The notes under the pieces: model-generated
Told to the model about the DNA's origin: nothing
Seen by the model: the letters and a program-made list of their open reading frames with translations, nothing else
The model's database searches: none
NCBI RefSeq assembly: GCF_000981585.1
Contig: NZ_LN831776.1
Span: 2,123,001 to 2,187,000, forward strand
Length of the DNA stretch: 64,000 nucleotides
Source: Paenibacillus riograndensis SBR5
GTDB lineage: Bacteria; Bacillota; Bacilli; Paenibacillales; Paenibacillaceae
Direction of reading: 5' to 3'
Part shown: piece after piece, positions 50,235-60,385 of the stretch
Layout: every line of letters begins with the position of its first letter
How positions within the stretch are numbered: position 1 is the first letter of the stretch
Translations under genes and position numbers: made by a program

Positions 50235-51134
50235 ATGAAAACCATACGAAAGCATGGAGAATTATTGGCGCTGTTTCTGTTTGCCTTTGCGTTTTTCATT
50301 GTTTTTAAATATGGTCCGCTGTATGGCGTGGTCATTGCATTTAAGGATTTCAAGGTCGTGGATGGAATATGGGGGAGTCCGTGGGTAGGATTTCAGCATT
50401 TCCAGGAGCTGTTTCAGAGCAGCGACTTTTACCGTCTTCTTAAAAACACCCTGCTTTTGAACTTTTATCAGCTGGTCTTTGCATTCCCGGCTCCGATTAT
50501 TCTGGCGATTCTGCTGAACGAGGTCCGCTCCCGGTATTTCCAGAGATTCATTCAGACGACGATGTATCTGCCCCATTTCGTCTCTTGGGTAATCATGTCG
50601 GGTCTGCTCATCTATTTTCTGTCGCCGACTACAGGGATTATGGCTGACATCATGGGCTGGTTCGGAAAGGAGCCTATCTTCTTCATGGGCAAAAAGGAAT
50701 ATTTCCGGTCCATCGTCGTAGGCTCCTCCATACTAAAAGACTTGGGCTGGGGTTCCATCATCTATTTCGCCGCTTTGTCGGGGATTAACCCGGAAATTCA
50801 GGAATCGGCCATCATCGACGGGGCGAACCGCTGGCAGCGGATCATCCGGATCAATGTCCCGTCGATCATGCCTACCATATCGATTATGTTTATCCTCAGT
50901 CTCGGCGGTTTCTTAAGTGCAAATTTTGAACAAATCATCAATCTGCTTAACCCGGTCACCTTTGAAACAGGCGATGTTATCGATACTTACGTCTACCGGG
51001 TCGGCCTGCAGCAATTCCAATACAGCTACACAGCAGCTATCGGCTTATTCAAGTCGCTTGTGGGACTTGTGCTCATTCTGGGTGCCAATCTGACCGTGAA
51101 GAAGCTGAGCAAAGGGGAAAACGGATTATGGTAG
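50235..51134 (+). CDS. ABC transporter permease, LplB type
   Basis: A 299-residue membrane protein with six predicted helices and the EAA loop IQESAIIDGANRWQRIIRIN. ATG start behind GGGGAG. First permease of the LplABC-like importer. Confidence 0.93.
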   Translation: MKTIRKHGELLALFLFAFAFFIVFKYGPLYGVVIAFKDFKVVDGIWGSPWVGFQHFQELFQSSDFYRLLKNTLLLNFYQLVFAFPAPIILAILLNEVRSRYFQRFIQTTMYLPHFVSWVIMSGLLIYFLSPTTGIMADIMGWFGKEPIFFMGKKEYFRSIVVGSSILKDLGWGSIIYFAALSGINPEIQESAIIDGANRWQRIIRINVPSIMPTISIMFILSLGGFLSANFEQIINLLNPVTFETGDVIDTYVYRVGLQQFQYSYTAAIGLFKSLVGLVLILGANLTVKKLSKGENGLW

Positions 51135-51153
51135 GAGCAGGAGGAAGTCAGTC

Positions 51154-52023
51154 ATGAAGACGAGAAAATGGCAGGATCTTATTACACCCGCTATCATCTA
51201 TTTGGTGTTATCATTGCTCGCGCTGATCGTCGTATACCCATTCATTCATGTTACGGCGGTTTCCTTCAGCGGACGCGGGGAAGCGCTCCGGAGCGGATTT
51301 CACTTTTTTCCACGGGACTTTGAATGGAGGGCGTACCGGGAGCTGCTGGAATATCCGTTCATTTGGTCGGGTTATGCCAATACCGTGTTCCGCATGGTGG
51401 TGGGAACGCTCTTGACGCTGCTGGTCACCGTCTGCGCCGCCTATCCGCTGTCACGCCCGGATTTTCCTATGAAGCGTGTCCTGATCATGCTGATACTGTT
51501 CACTATGATCTTTGAGGGGGGCATCGTCCCGAACTATCTGCTCATCAAAGAACTGCATTTGCTGAATTCGCGGTGGGTTTATGTACTGCCTACAGCAGCT
51601 AATGCCTTCCAGGTTCTGGTGATGCTCTCATTCTTCCGGTCCATACCGGATGCGCTGATTGAGGCGGCCCGCATCGACGGAGCCAGGGACATGCGGATCT
51701 TGTTCCGCATTGTGCTGCCGCTCTCCATCCCGTCCCTGGTGACGATCGGGCTCTGGTCGCTCGTTCACCACATCAATGCATTTATGGATAATCTGCTGTA
51801 TGTCACCGATCAGTCGAAGTACGTGCTGCAGCAAGTCGTCCGGCAGATTCTCATTGAGAACAAGCTGGACCCGTTCACTACGGCTACGAATCTGACACCT
51901 CCTGCACCGGAGAGTCTAAAGATGGCATCAGTGATCGTATGCTCCTTGCCGGTGCTTGTTCTCTACCCGTTCTTGCTTAAATACTTTGAGAAAGGAACGA
52001 TGATTGGTTCAGTGAAAGGGTAA
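51154..52023 (+). CDS. ABC transporter permease, LplC/YtcP type
   Basis: A 289-residue membrane protein with about six helices and the EAA loop IEAARIDGARDMRILFRIVL, ending in the family-typical KGTMIGSVKG. ATG start after GGAGGAAG, 19 bp behind its partner. No ATPase gene follows; a shared MsmX-type ATPase is presumed. Confidence 0.93.
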   Translation: MKTRKWQDLITPAIIYLVLSLLALIVVYPFIHVTAVSFSGRGEALRSGFHFFPRDFEWRAYRELLEYPFIWSGYANTVFRMVVGTLLTLLVTVCAAYPLSRPDFPMKRVLIMLILFTMIFEGGIVPNYLLIKELHLLNSRWVYVLPTAANAFQVLVMLSFFRSIPDALIEAARIDGARDMRILFRIVLPLSIPSLVTIGLWSLVHHINAFMDNLLYVTDQSKYVLQQVVRQILIENKLDPFTTATNLTPPAPESLKMASVIVCSLPVLVLYPFLLKYFEKGTMIGSVKG

Positions 52024-52034
52024 GCTCCGCTTCG

Positions 52035-52054
52035 AGGGAACCTCACGGTTCCCT
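52035..52054 (+). terminator. Intercistronic hairpin
   Basis: AGGGAACC (52035-52042), TCAC loop, GGTTCCCT (52047-52054), with only a short TTT tail. Probably a partial terminator or processing site between permease and beta-helix genes. Confidence 0.55.
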
Positions 52055-52092
52055 TTCAGATACTCCAATCGATAAGGAGGTATGTAAATAAA

Positions 52093-55000
52093 ATGAAAAA
52101 AAGAACGTTCATTGTCTTATCGATCATTGCGTTAATAGTAGGATGTTTCCCGGCCGCGGCGATTCAAGCAGAGGAGTCACACAGTTCCGAAGCAGTCTAT
52201 TATGTATCTGAAAATGGAAGCGATTCCAATTCAGGGACCAAGGATAAGCCCTTCCTTACCCTGGAGAAGGCCAGAGATGCTATCCGCCAGCTGAAGCAGG
52301 GCGCGGGACTGCCTGACGGCGGCGTTACCGTGTATCTGCGGGGCGGCACATACAACCGGACCGGAAGCTTCCTGCTGGAGGAGCAGGATTCGGGGACGGC
52401 GGACAAACCGGTTACCTACAAGGCTTATCCTGGCGAATCCGTGAGGCTGAGCGGTGGCCGGCAGCTCCAGAAAGGGTGGTTCACCCCGGTGACAGACCCG
52501 TCGGTCCTGAACCGGATCATCAGCACAGACGCAAGATCCAAGGTTCTGCAGGCAGACCTGAAGGGGCATGGCATTACCGATTACGGGGTCATGAGCCGCC
52601 ATGGATATTACAAAGCCAACGATGTTAGCCAGACTCCGCCCATGGAGCTGTACATCGAAGGCGAAGGAATGACCCTGGCCCGGTGGCCCAACAAAGGGAC
52701 GGTCCAGATGGGCAATATTATTGACCCCGGTCCGACCCGTAAAGATGCTGATCTGCAGACACGCGGAGGCACCTTTACGTACACCTATGAACGGCCTGAT
52801 CTTTGGACCCAGGCGGATGATATCTGGCTGGACGGGATCTTCGGCTACAGCTGGGAATGGTCATATAACAAAATCGCTTCGATTGATACGCAGAACAAGT
52901 CCATCACGCTGGCTTACGGGGAGATGAGCGGACTTTTTAAAAACTGGTACCCGGACTTCCATTTCGCCCAGAACCTGCTGGAAGAGATCGACATGCCGGG
53001 AGAATATTATATTGACCGGAGCAAAGGCAAGCTGTATTTCATGCCCACAGCAGCCTTCCAGGCGGCAAACCCGGAAATTACCGTGTCCATGCTGAAGACC
53101 CCCATGATCAGTACGTTAAATACGTCTTTTGTCACCTTTGAGGATCTGATTCTGGAGAATGGGCGGGATTCGGGGGCGGTCATCATGGGCGGCGACAGTG
53201 TCCGGCTGGTGCACTGCGAAATCCGCAACTTCACCGAAGGCGGCGTACGGATCAATACCCAGAGCCGCTGGCTGTACAATGACTTCGCCAAGGGCACAGG
53301 GGTTAACCATGCGATTGTCAGCACGCATATCCATCATGTCGGAGGAACGGGAGTCATTCTGAACGGCGGGGACAGGCTGACGCTTGCGCCAGGCAATAAT
53401 GTGGTGGAGAACAGCCATATCCATGATTTTGCCTATTACCATAAAGCGTACAACCCGGCCGTGATTCTGACGGGAGCAGGCAACCGCATTTCCCATAATG
53501 AAATTCACGATGCCCCGCATCCCGGTATTCTGATCTTCGGGAACGACCAGGTAGTGGAATACAACAACATCTATGATGTCTGCAAAACCTTTTCGGATCT
53601 CGGCGCGATCTACATGAATCTGGGTGCTGCGCCGCAGGAGCGGGGTTCGGTCATCCGGGGGAATTACTTCCACCATATCGGGGAAAGCAAAGCGGGTGTG
53701 CAGGGCGTCTATCCGGACAATTTCACGATGGGGATGACGATTGAACAAAATATTTTCTACCGGATGGGCAATTCCGCCATTCTGAACAACGGCGGATCGC
53801 ATATCCGCACCAAGAACAATCTCTTTATTGACGCTAAGGTTCCTTATGAGTACTCGGATATGTACTTGGGTGACGGGCCGGAGCAGCAGATCAACAAAAA
53901 CTATATGCAGCCGTGGCATGCCTTATTCGAAAAATACAACAACTTCGCCGGCATGCCGCATCTGACCAAGTACCCGGAGCTGGCCGATTTCTTCACGGAG
54001 AACCGGTATTATCCTGACACCAACACGTTCCAGAACAATGTGATCTACAATCCGACCAAAACGAGAGGCCCCAACCTAAATGAGAATGGAGCCTACGATA
54101 AGTTAAAACTGGTTCAATACGCGAACAACTGGGTGACGGACCGCGATCCGGGATTCGTAAACCTGGCGGGCGGTGATCTGAATCTGAAGGCGAATGCCGA
54201 GGTGTTCCAGCAGATTCCCGGCTTCCAGACGGTTCCCTTCAGCGAGATGGGGATTATAGGCAAGGCCGGCCCTTATCTGGCTCCGGATGTGATCCCTGTC
54301 AAAGGAGTCGTGCTGTATGAGGATGCGGTAACCCTGGGTATCGGAAAAACGTACAGCTTGTACTCGGCAGTTCTTCCCTGGAATGCAACGAATAATAAAT
54401 TGCAGTATACCTCCAGCGATCCTTCTGTAGTGAAGGTGGACGCAGACGGCAAGCTGAAGGGGGTTAATCTGGGGAATGCAGTCATCACGGCAGCCTCCGC
54501 AGACAACCCTCTCTTGAAGGACGAAGTCCAGGTGACGGTCGAGGTCGGAGACGGGATAATGGATGAAACGACTTTTGAAAACGGCCGGAACAGCTGGCCG
54601 ATGGATGCGAACCGGACCATTGTGGAGACTGACGGCGGCAACCACATGTATAAGCTGCTGAAGGGTGCTACAACGCTGAACGAGAACGACTTCAGCAACT
54701 ACGAGCTGACCTTCAAGCTGAAGACGCCTCCGGTGATCCCGGAATCGGCGACGCTCTATGTGTTCGACCGGCTGAATCCGGGCGGCAGCGGAGGCAGAAT
54801 CGGATACAAGAAGCTGGCCGACGGAACCTCTTCCTGGATTCTCTATAATGCGGCCTGGGGTACGGTGAAGCAGAATACGCTGGCCACTCAGGACCTGCTG
54901 CCGGATACCGTCTACACCATGAAGATCATTGTCAAGGGCCACGAGATCAGTGTCTACCTGGATGGCAAGCTCAAGCTGAAGGGCACTGATCCGACCTCTA

Positions 55001-56619
55001 ATCCTTCCGGCAAAGTCGGATTCTACGCCGGCGGCTTCGACTATCTCTTGTTCGACGACATCAAATTTACGGTGCCGACAAAGGATGTGGCTGGCTTGCT
55101 GCTCGATAAGAGCAGCGTCAACATGGTGATGAATGAGCAGCAGCAGCTGCAGGTCCAGTTCGACCCGTCGGACGCCGAGAATCGTGCTGTTGTCTGGAAG
55201 TCCAGCCATCCGGAGATCGCTTCTGTCGATGGGAACGGAACCGTCACGGCTCTGGGCACAGGGGAGGCTGTGGTAACCGTTGCCTCGGCCGTCAATCCGT
55301 CGGCTTCAGCCTCAGCCCGGATCGTGGTTTCGAATATCCTTCACTTCACGGATTACGATACAGGAGCGAACGGATGGCCGGTAGATCCGAACCGCAGCAT
55401 TGTGACGGTGAACGGAAACAAAATGTACAAAATACTGAAGGGGGCTTCCGCGCTTCATCCGAAGCTTTTTACGGACTACGATCTGACCTTCAAGCTGAAA
55501 ACACCAGCGGACATGCCGGAAGCGGGTACATTTTATGTGTATGACCGTACCGCCTCCGGCAACTCCGGCAAGATCGCATACAAAAAATTGGCAGATGGCA
55601 CCTCGCAGTGGATTCTGTACAGCCCGAATTGGACGGTGCTTCAAACCAAGAATTTTGCAGCCGCAGACCTGCAGCCGGATACGGAATACAACATCCGTGT
55701 TCTGGCCGAGGGTTCCAGCATCCGCGTATATGTGAACGGTGAACTGAGATTGGATGGTACAGATTCTGCCCATAACCCGTCAGGAACGGTAGGTTTCTAT
55801 GTGGGCGGCTTCAGCGCAATGTGGATTGACGACGTCAAGTTTACAATGATTGACCGGGCCGCTCCTGTAACTACAGCTGTTATGACCCCTGCACTTCCTG
55901 ACGGTTCGGACGGCTGGTATACTCACCCGGTGACAGTAGAGCTGAAAGCTTCAGATACGGATTCTGGTGTGACTGACACCGTATACAGCGTAAATGGCGG
56001 TACAGATTGGCTGCCATACCAGGGGCCGGTAACCTTCAGCCGGGATGGACGCTATTCGGTACAGTACCGCTCGGTTGACTCCGCCGGAAATACGGGCGAC
56101 ATTCAGACCTTGAGCTTCAAGCTGGATGGCAGCGCCCCTGAACTAACCGTTGCGGAACCGGCCGCGAGAGCTTATGCAGGTGCGGAAACGCTGACATTAT
56201 CGTGGACCGCCGCCGATGTCATATCCGGGGTGGCTGACGGCAAGACCGCTGCGCTGCTGGATAGTGAAGCGGTAGAGCAGGGGGCTTCGGTTCCGCTGTA
56301 CACGCTGGATCTTGGCAGCCACACGTTGGCCGTGTCCGCCAGCGATGGCGCGGGGAATACGCAGGAGCGCACAGTGACGTTCTCCACCTATGCCGACGTT
56401 CATTCGCTGAAAGCGCTGGTCAGCCTGTTCAGGCAAAAATCGTGGATTGACAACCACGGCATTGCGAACAGTCTGAGCACGAAACTGGACCACGGTCAAG
56501 TGGAGGCCTTCATTCATCAGGTGCAGGCCCAAAACGGCAAGCATATCCAGTCTGAAGCCGCTTCCTATCTGCTGCGGGATGCGAACGATATCTTGGGAAG
56601 GGTGGGAACGCAGGACTAA
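52093..56619 (+). CDS. Large secreted right-handed beta-helix protein with Big_2, CBM-like, OmpL47-like and FIMAH-like domains
   Basis: A 1508-residue exported protein: signal peptide (to about residue 27, ending IQA), then YYVSENGSDSNSGTKDKPF, the standard opening of large parallel beta-helix glycan-degrading proteins (pectate-lyase-like or GH141-like), running to about residue 725. Next come a bacterial Ig-like (Big_2) domain with a jelly-roll-like module, repeated once (about 735-1005 and 1005-1260; the two modules share GTSSWILYNAAW / GTSQWILYSPNW), an OmpL47-like domain (VYSVNGGTDWLPYQGPVTFS) and a C-terminal FIMAH-like helical domain (LKALVSLFRQKSWIDN). GGAGG start. It would act outside the cell on a polysaccharide whose fragments the upstream transporter imports. 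Catalytic residues cannot be assigned by eye. Confidence 0.87.
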   Translation: MKKRTFIVLSIIALIVGCFPAAAIQAEESHSSEAVYYVSENGSDSNSGTKDKPFLTLEKARDAIRQLKQGAGLPDGGVTVYLRGGTYNRTGSFLLEEQDSGTADKPVTYKAYPGESVRLSGGRQLQKGWFTPVTDPSVLNRIISTDARSKVLQADLKGHGITDYGVMSRHGYYKANDVSQTPPMELYIEGEGMTLARWPNKGTVQMGNIIDPGPTRKDADLQTRGGTFTYTYERPDLWTQADDIWLDGIFGYSWEWSYNKIASIDTQNKSITLAYGEMSGLFKNWYPDFHFAQNLLEEIDMPGEYYIDRSKGKLYFMPTAAFQAANPEITVSMLKTPMISTLNTSFVTFEDLILENGRDSGAVIMGGDSVRLVHCEIRNFTEGGVRINTQSRWLYNDFAKGTGVNHAIVSTHIHHVGGTGVILNGGDRLTLAPGNNVVENSHIHDFAYYHKAYNPAVILTGAGNRISHNEIHDAPHPGILIFGNDQVVEYNNIYDVCKTFSDLGAIYMNLGAAPQERGSVIRGNYFHHIGESKAGVQGVYPDNFTMGMTIEQNIFYRMGNSAILNNGGSHIRTKNNLFIDAKVPYEYSDMYLGDGPEQQINKNYMQPWHALFEKYNNFAGMPHLTKYPELADFFTENRYYPDTNTFQNNVIYNPTKTRGPNLNENGAYDKLKLVQYANNWVTDRDPGFVNLAGGDLNLKANAEVFQQIPGFQTVPFSEMGIIGKAGPYLAPDVIPVKGVVLYEDAVTLGIGKTYSLYSAVLPWNATNNKLQYTSSDPSVVKVDADGKLKGVNLGNAVITAASADNPLLKDEVQVTVEVGDGIMDETTFENGRNSWPMDANRTIVETDGGNHMYKLLKGATTLNENDFSNYELTFKLKTPPVIPESATLYVFDRLNPGGSGGRIGYKKLADGTSSWILYNAAWGTVKQNTLATQDLLPDTVYTMKIIVKGHEISVYLDGKLKLKGTDPTSNPSGKVGFYAGGFDYLLFDDIKFTVPTKDVAGLLLDKSSVNMVMNEQQQLQVQFDPSDAENRAVVWKSSHPEIASVDGNGTVTALGTGEAVVTVASAVNPSASASARIVVSNILHFTDYDTGANGWPVDPNRSIVTVNGNKMYKILKGASALHPKLFTDYDLTFKLKTPADMPEAGTFYVYDRTASGNSGKIAYKKLADGTSQWILYSPNWTVLQTKNFAAADLQPDTEYNIRVLAEGSSIRVYVNGELRLDGTDSAHNPSGTVGFYVGGFSAMWIDDVKFTMIDRAAPVTTAVMTPALPDGSDGWYTHPVTVELKASDTDSGVTDTVYSVNGGTDWLPYQGPVTFSRDGRYSVQYRSVDSAGNTGDIQTLSFKLDGSAPELTVAEPAARAYAGAETLTLSWTAADVISGVADGKTAALLDSEAVEQGASVPLYTLDLGSHTLAVSASDGAGNTQERTVTFSTYADVHSLKALVSLFRQKSWIDNHGIANSLSTKLDHGQVEAFIHQVQAQNGKHIQSEAASYLLRDANDILGRVGTQD

Positions 56620-56659
56620 GCTTAGGACCGATCTGCGGTTGAATTGGAGTAAGAATGAA

Positions 56660-56703
56660 CACAACGGCTGCGTCGTCCTCTACTGGACAGCGCAGCCGTT
56701 GTT
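56660..56703. terminator. Bidirectional terminator hairpin
   Basis: ACAACGGCTGCG (56661-56672) pairs with CGCAGCCGTTGT (56691-56702), a 12-bp perfect stem between the convergent beta-helix and GNAT genes. T runs are weak. Confidence 0.7.
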
Positions 56704-56720
56704 CCCCGTAATATATAATA

Positions 56721-57629
56721 TTAAGCATGTGCTAATAAAGGCACACAGAACTTTGAATTTTTGTCTAAGGTAAAGTTAGACTTTATAAAGAGCACATCAC
56801 CGTTGTTGTCCATCCACTCATACGGTACTTTATCAGTGAATGGATCCGGTGTGAAATGAAAATGAATATATCCTGTTTGTTCATTAGCAATACGATTAAT
56901 TAATCGATTTAAGTTAACGTAAGATTGGCTAACTACATCATATAGATTTAGTACATGATCTTCTTGTTGATAGACAATAATAGCCTCGTCCTCTTGCGAA
57001 TAATATATTGATTCGGGAAATACTTTTATAGCGTAAAACATAAAGAGTCCTTGGTTATTACTAACACCAAATTGATCTGAAACAGGTCTGCGAGACAAAA
57101 CCATTTTTTTGATAAATGCCAAGTCTTCTTTATTGGAGCAATTCAGCTTGCGCAAGGTGGTATCCGCATGTGGAGTGGGATAATATTTAAGCTTCAATTG
57201 TGATTCACCAACAGATTTAAATCCATATTTTGGGTAAAAATCAATCACAGTACTATTAGCGAATAAGAAAAAGATATCACAATCGTGCTCATAAATATCT
57301 AGAACATGCCTCATCAATTTTCCAGAAAGTCCTTTCCCCCTAAAATCGGGATGAGTCATAACCGTTCCAATTTGAATCGCTTTTTTATTTGACCCGTTTA
57401 TCAACAAGTCCATTTTGCTAACTGAAACATTGGCAATGACGACATCCTCTCTGATGAAGGAATGGCATATATAACGATCATCCCAGAATCCTTTCTGGTA
57501 CCAATCTTCAAAGTTAAGATCAAAGACCAGAGACGCTAGATCATTAAAACTATCTCTGTAAACTTTACGATCTTTGTAATCATTAATTAAGTCTATTTCA
57601 TCAATATCTATATTTTCATTAGAAAACAC
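56721..57629 (-). CDS. GNAT family N-acetyltransferase, AT-rich
   Basis: A 302-residue protein. The N-terminal half is a GNAT domain with the acetyl-CoA loop TVMTHPDFRGKGLSGKLM; the C-terminal half has no assignment by eye (Eis-like two-domain proteins have this size). The GTG at 57629 is preferred because GGGGGA stands seven bases before it; an ATG at 57659 extends the frame. The gene is clearly more AT-rich than its neighbours, hinting at separate acquisition. It stands alone between terminators; substrate unknown. Confidence 0.82.
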   Translation of the reverse strand: MFSNENIDIDEIDLINDYKDRKVYRDSFNDLASLVFDLNFEDWYQKGFWDDRYICHSFIREDVVIANVSVSKMDLLINGSNKKAIQIGTVMTHPDFRGKGLSGKLMRHVLDIYEHDCDIFFLFANSTVIDFYPKYGFKSVGESQLKLKYYPTPHADTTLRKLNCSNKEDLAFIKKMVLSRRPVSDQFGVSNNQGLFMFYAIKVFPESIYYSQEDEAIIVYQQEDHVLNLYDVVSQSYVNLNRLINRIANEQTGYIHFHFTPDPFTDKVPYEWMDNNGDVLFIKSNFTLDKNSKFCVPLLAHA

Positions 57630-57744
57630 AACTATTCCCCCTATGGTCTTTATGTTCACACTCCTACAGTTTACTATTGGAAGTTTTATTATATAAGGTA
57701 AACATCAGGTATAACTAAACTATCCTGCCCGAGGGAGCGTAACG

Positions 57745-57776
57745 AAAAGGCAGCCGATCATCTGGCCGGCTGCCGT
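57745..57776 (-). terminator. Terminator of the YiiG-like lipoprotein gene
   Basis: GGCAGCCG (57749-57756) pairs with CGGCTGCC (57767-57774). On the minus strand it is followed by TTTTCGTT. Confidence 0.72.
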
Positions 57777-57833
57777 CGTGTCTGAATCCAATTATCATTC
57801 TATTGATTTCGCAGGCTCAGCCATTAGACACGC

Positions 57834-58826
57834 TTAATTCATTTCATTATATCGTTCGACTGCCTTGCTTAGAAGATAATTGAAATTCTCAGGTGTACCA
57901 TCTGTAGTGTTCAAGAACTGGCCGTTCAGGTCAGAATCAGATACAGGTTCCTTCTTATTGATGCGTTCAATGATTTTTGAAGCGGCTGCCTTTGCCTCAG
58001 TGGCTGAATGAACATAGCTCTCGATACTGAAGCTGTTAATCCCTTCTTTTTGAATTCGTTCCTTGTCTTTTAAGATTGTCATGAGCGCACTCAGATCTGC
58101 GGTCATGATGTCGTATTTGGCTTTAAACTTCGTCATATCAAGCTGCAGCACATTGCCGGCGGTGATTCCCTGTTCATCCATTTCAATGGCCGTAGCCTCG
58201 GCATCTATCATGAACTTCAAGGCATTATACCTGATCTGCTGGTCTGCATCCTTGAGTTTTTGCAGTTCAGCCAGCCGCTGCTCATTACCCAATTTTTGCA
58301 AAGCCGTGAAGTATTGGTTGGCGACAGTCTCGTAAGCGATATTGGCACTTACCACCTTGGTATGCAGCTGTTTTCCTTTTGCGAAATCATCATCCACGTA
58401 GCCCCTTGTATCATAGTAGGCTTTCATATCGTCCAGGACGGACAACAAATCTTTGATGACCGGTGTCAGTTTGATCACTAGAGGGTCTGCGTCCGCAAAA
58501 GCAGGCTGGCTTGCAGTATAGCCGTTCGCTTTATCAACAACTTCCCGCTCAGTTTCAGCAACGTCGAGCATGATGAAGCTGAAGTTCTTCTCGATTACAG
58601 GCTGTGTATCAACTCCGAACTTCTCGAAATAATGAACCAGAACCTCATTAATTCTACCTGTCATCAGGTTATTCAGCCCCACATACGCATTGTATTTATC
58701 GATTTCTTTCCTCTCGCCGGACGTAACGCCTGCAGGCGCTTGATCGACGGTGGATGTAATGGCAGAACAAGCGGACAACATTGCACCTAACAGGATAACA
58801 GCAATAACGAATGATAGTTTTCTCAA
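57834..58826 (-). CDS. YiiG-like (DUF3829) lipoprotein
   Basis: A 330-residue predicted lipoprotein: lipobox LLGAMLSAC, then a largely helical domain that begins KYNAYVGLNNLMTGRINEVL, the usual DUF3829/YiiG pattern. Function of the family is not established. The start is TTG 58826, eight bases after GGAGGA; a longer frame to 58898 lacks a site. Monocistronic, with a clear terminator. Nothing in its neighbours suggests a pathway. Confidence 0.82.
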   Translation of the reverse strand: MRKLSFVIAVILLGAMLSACSAITSTVDQAPAGVTSGERKEIDKYNAYVGLNNLMTGRINEVLVHYFEKFGVDTQPVIEKNFSFIMLDVAETEREVVDKANGYTASQPAFADADPLVIKLTPVIKDLLSVLDDMKAYYDTRGYVDDDFAKGKQLHTKVVSANIAYETVANQYFTALQKLGNEQRLAELQKLKDADQQIRYNALKFMIDAEATAIEMDEQGITAGNVLQLDMTKFKAKYDIMTADLSALMTILKDKERIQKEGINSFSIESYVHSATEAKAAASKIIERINKKEPVSDSDLNGQFLNTTDGTPENFNYLLSKAVERYNEMN

Positions 58827-59286
58827 AAAGTGATTCCTCCGACTGAGTAATTTAACGTGCTTTTCTTTTGTAAGATGTCTGAATAGGAGGGGGAACAACT
58901 GGTCTCTTCTGGCCGATTAAATTCCCTCTTCGCCGCATATCAATGTTGATTGTAAAAAACATCTTTTCAATTTTAAAATTATTTGGTGAATAGGTCTTGA
59001 GACTTGAGTAGCAAAATTATTAAAATTCTTGATTTTGAGTCAAAAGCACCTTTTTCGCCTAATACTGCTGGATAAATTGCAATTGAATGTTGCTGGCCCA
59101 GCCTGAGCATCAAATCATTTCGAACAGGGGCAGCTTACGGATAGATCCGCTTCCCTTCTTCATTACACAAATTAACTTACTTGGATGTGTTTAAAAACCA
59201 AACACTTCTTCCAACCGCTTCACTTGCTTAGTCTGCAATGAAGGGAGTTCATACCTTGCTAACGCAGGGAGATCATGCCATCCTGT
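58827..59286. other. Intergenic stretch with a possible eroded coding remnant
   Basis: No intact gene. On the minus strand about 59190-59290 reads as a short open stretch ending PSLQTKQVKRLEEVFGF and a stop, without start or ribosome site; it may be the tail of a decayed gene. The part near 58900-59050 is AT-rich and probably holds the promoter of the lipoprotein gene. Confidence 0.35.
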
Positions 59287-59327
59287 ACAAAAACAGAGCC
59301 TTGGACGAAATTGTCCAAGGCTCTGTT
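59287..59327 (-). terminator. Terminator of the GH88/alginate-lyase-like operon
   Basis: A perfect 15-bp stem, AACAGAGCCTTGGAC (59292-59306) with its complement at 59313-59327. Read on the minus strand it is followed by TTTTTG. Confidence 0.85.
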
Positions 59328-59380
59328 GGGTCTGTCAACGCAGTGTCTGGAGGTACAGCATCTAGCTGCGCAGCACCCCG

Positions 59381-60349
59381 CTATCCGGGTGTGAACTGGA
59401 GCTCGGGAAAAATCCAGGCGTAGGACTGATAATAGCCGCTGTTAATGTTTTTATTCCCGGTTATCGGGCGATAAGGGGAAACGAAACGTTCATATTCAGG
59501 ATCACTGTAAATCCTGGACATGGCTTCGTACAAATCCAGCGGCCATGTATCGGAAGCCAGCGGAGCCGGGAATTTCTGAGCGTCGCCGTAAGGCCATTCC
59601 GCTATGCGCCCATCGGCATAATAAAAGAAGGTATCGAGTGCCTTCTTGACGCTTTTTCCGCCCGGAGAGGTCCAGTGGAACAAATTCTCGCCGGTAGTGT
59701 CAGCGACTAGCTTGATGGCAGCCGTGAGGGGAGCAAGGGAGAAATAATGATACCAGACCGCATTGCTTCCTCTTGTTGTTTCTTCCGGAATGAGTCCGGA
59801 AGTTTCAAGAGAGCTGTCTATATGCTCCTTGAGGTTGGCGACTTCTTCAGCAAAACGGGCTTGGTCGCCCATCAGGCGGAACAAGGATAATTGGGCATAC
59901 AAGCTCCAGCTCCACCAGTTGTTCCGGAGCGGAATGCGATCCCACTCGGGCAGGCACACACCGGTCATCCAGGCAATGAACTGGTCTTGGTTCTCCTTGC
60001 GCCAGCCGGAATAGCCTTGGAGCAGCCCGGCCGCCTGGATCAGCCCTGTTCCCAGATAGGCGGAGACCAGCGGGCCGTCATCACCGGTCAGCACCTTGTT
60101 GATGGCCGCCCAGCCATCAATCAATTCCAGCGCTTTATCCGCATATTCGGCCCTGCCGGTGTGGCCGAAGGCCAACGCCGTTGTGCAGGCCGCCTGGGCA
60201 TCCTCTTCCATCAACCGTTTGGCTGCCTGATGGCCGGCCATGTCGAAATAAAAGCCGGGAATATCCCATGCCGGAACGGCGTGGCAGCTAACGGACATAC
60301 TGTCATTTGCAACTTGCAGCAGCTGTTGTAATGCAGGCTGGGTGTTCAT
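59381..60349 (-). CDS. Alginate-lyase-superfamily protein
   Basis: A 322-residue protein without a signal peptide, of the (alpha/alpha) toroid type seen in the Alginate_lyase family: RNNWWSWSLYAQLSLFRLMG and WYHYFSLAPLTAAIKLV correspond to family blocks. Such lyases cleave uronic-acid chains by beta-elimination and leave unsaturated sugars. The gene follows the GH88 gene by 36 bp on the same strand, and GH88 enzymes act on exactly such unsaturated ends, so both probably degrade one acidic oligosaccharide in the cytoplasm. Which uronan is unknown; the asparagine-histidine block of true alginate lyases is not exact here. Confidence 0.72.
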   Translation of the reverse strand: MNTQPALQQLLQVANDSMSVSCHAVPAWDIPGFYFDMAGHQAAKRLMEEDAQAACTTALAFGHTGRAEYADKALELIDGWAAINKVLTGDDGPLVSAYLGTGLIQAAGLLQGYSGWRKENQDQFIAWMTGVCLPEWDRIPLRNNWWSWSLYAQLSLFRLMGDQARFAEEVANLKEHIDSSLETSGLIPEETTRGSNAVWYHYFSLAPLTAAIKLVADTTGENLFHWTSPGGKSVKKALDTFFYYADGRIAEWPYGDAQKFPAPLASDTWPLDLYEAMSRIYSDPEYERFVSPYRPITGNKNINSGYYQSYAWIFPELQFTPG

Positions 60350-60385
60350 AAGTGCATCTATCCTTTCGGTTTCCGGCTCAAGTCG

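Noticed and set aside
59190..59290. Minus-strand coding remnant ending VKRLEEVFGF
   Set aside because: No start codon, ribosome site or recognisable family, and upstream it runs into the terminator hairpin; kept only as a note under the intergenic entry.
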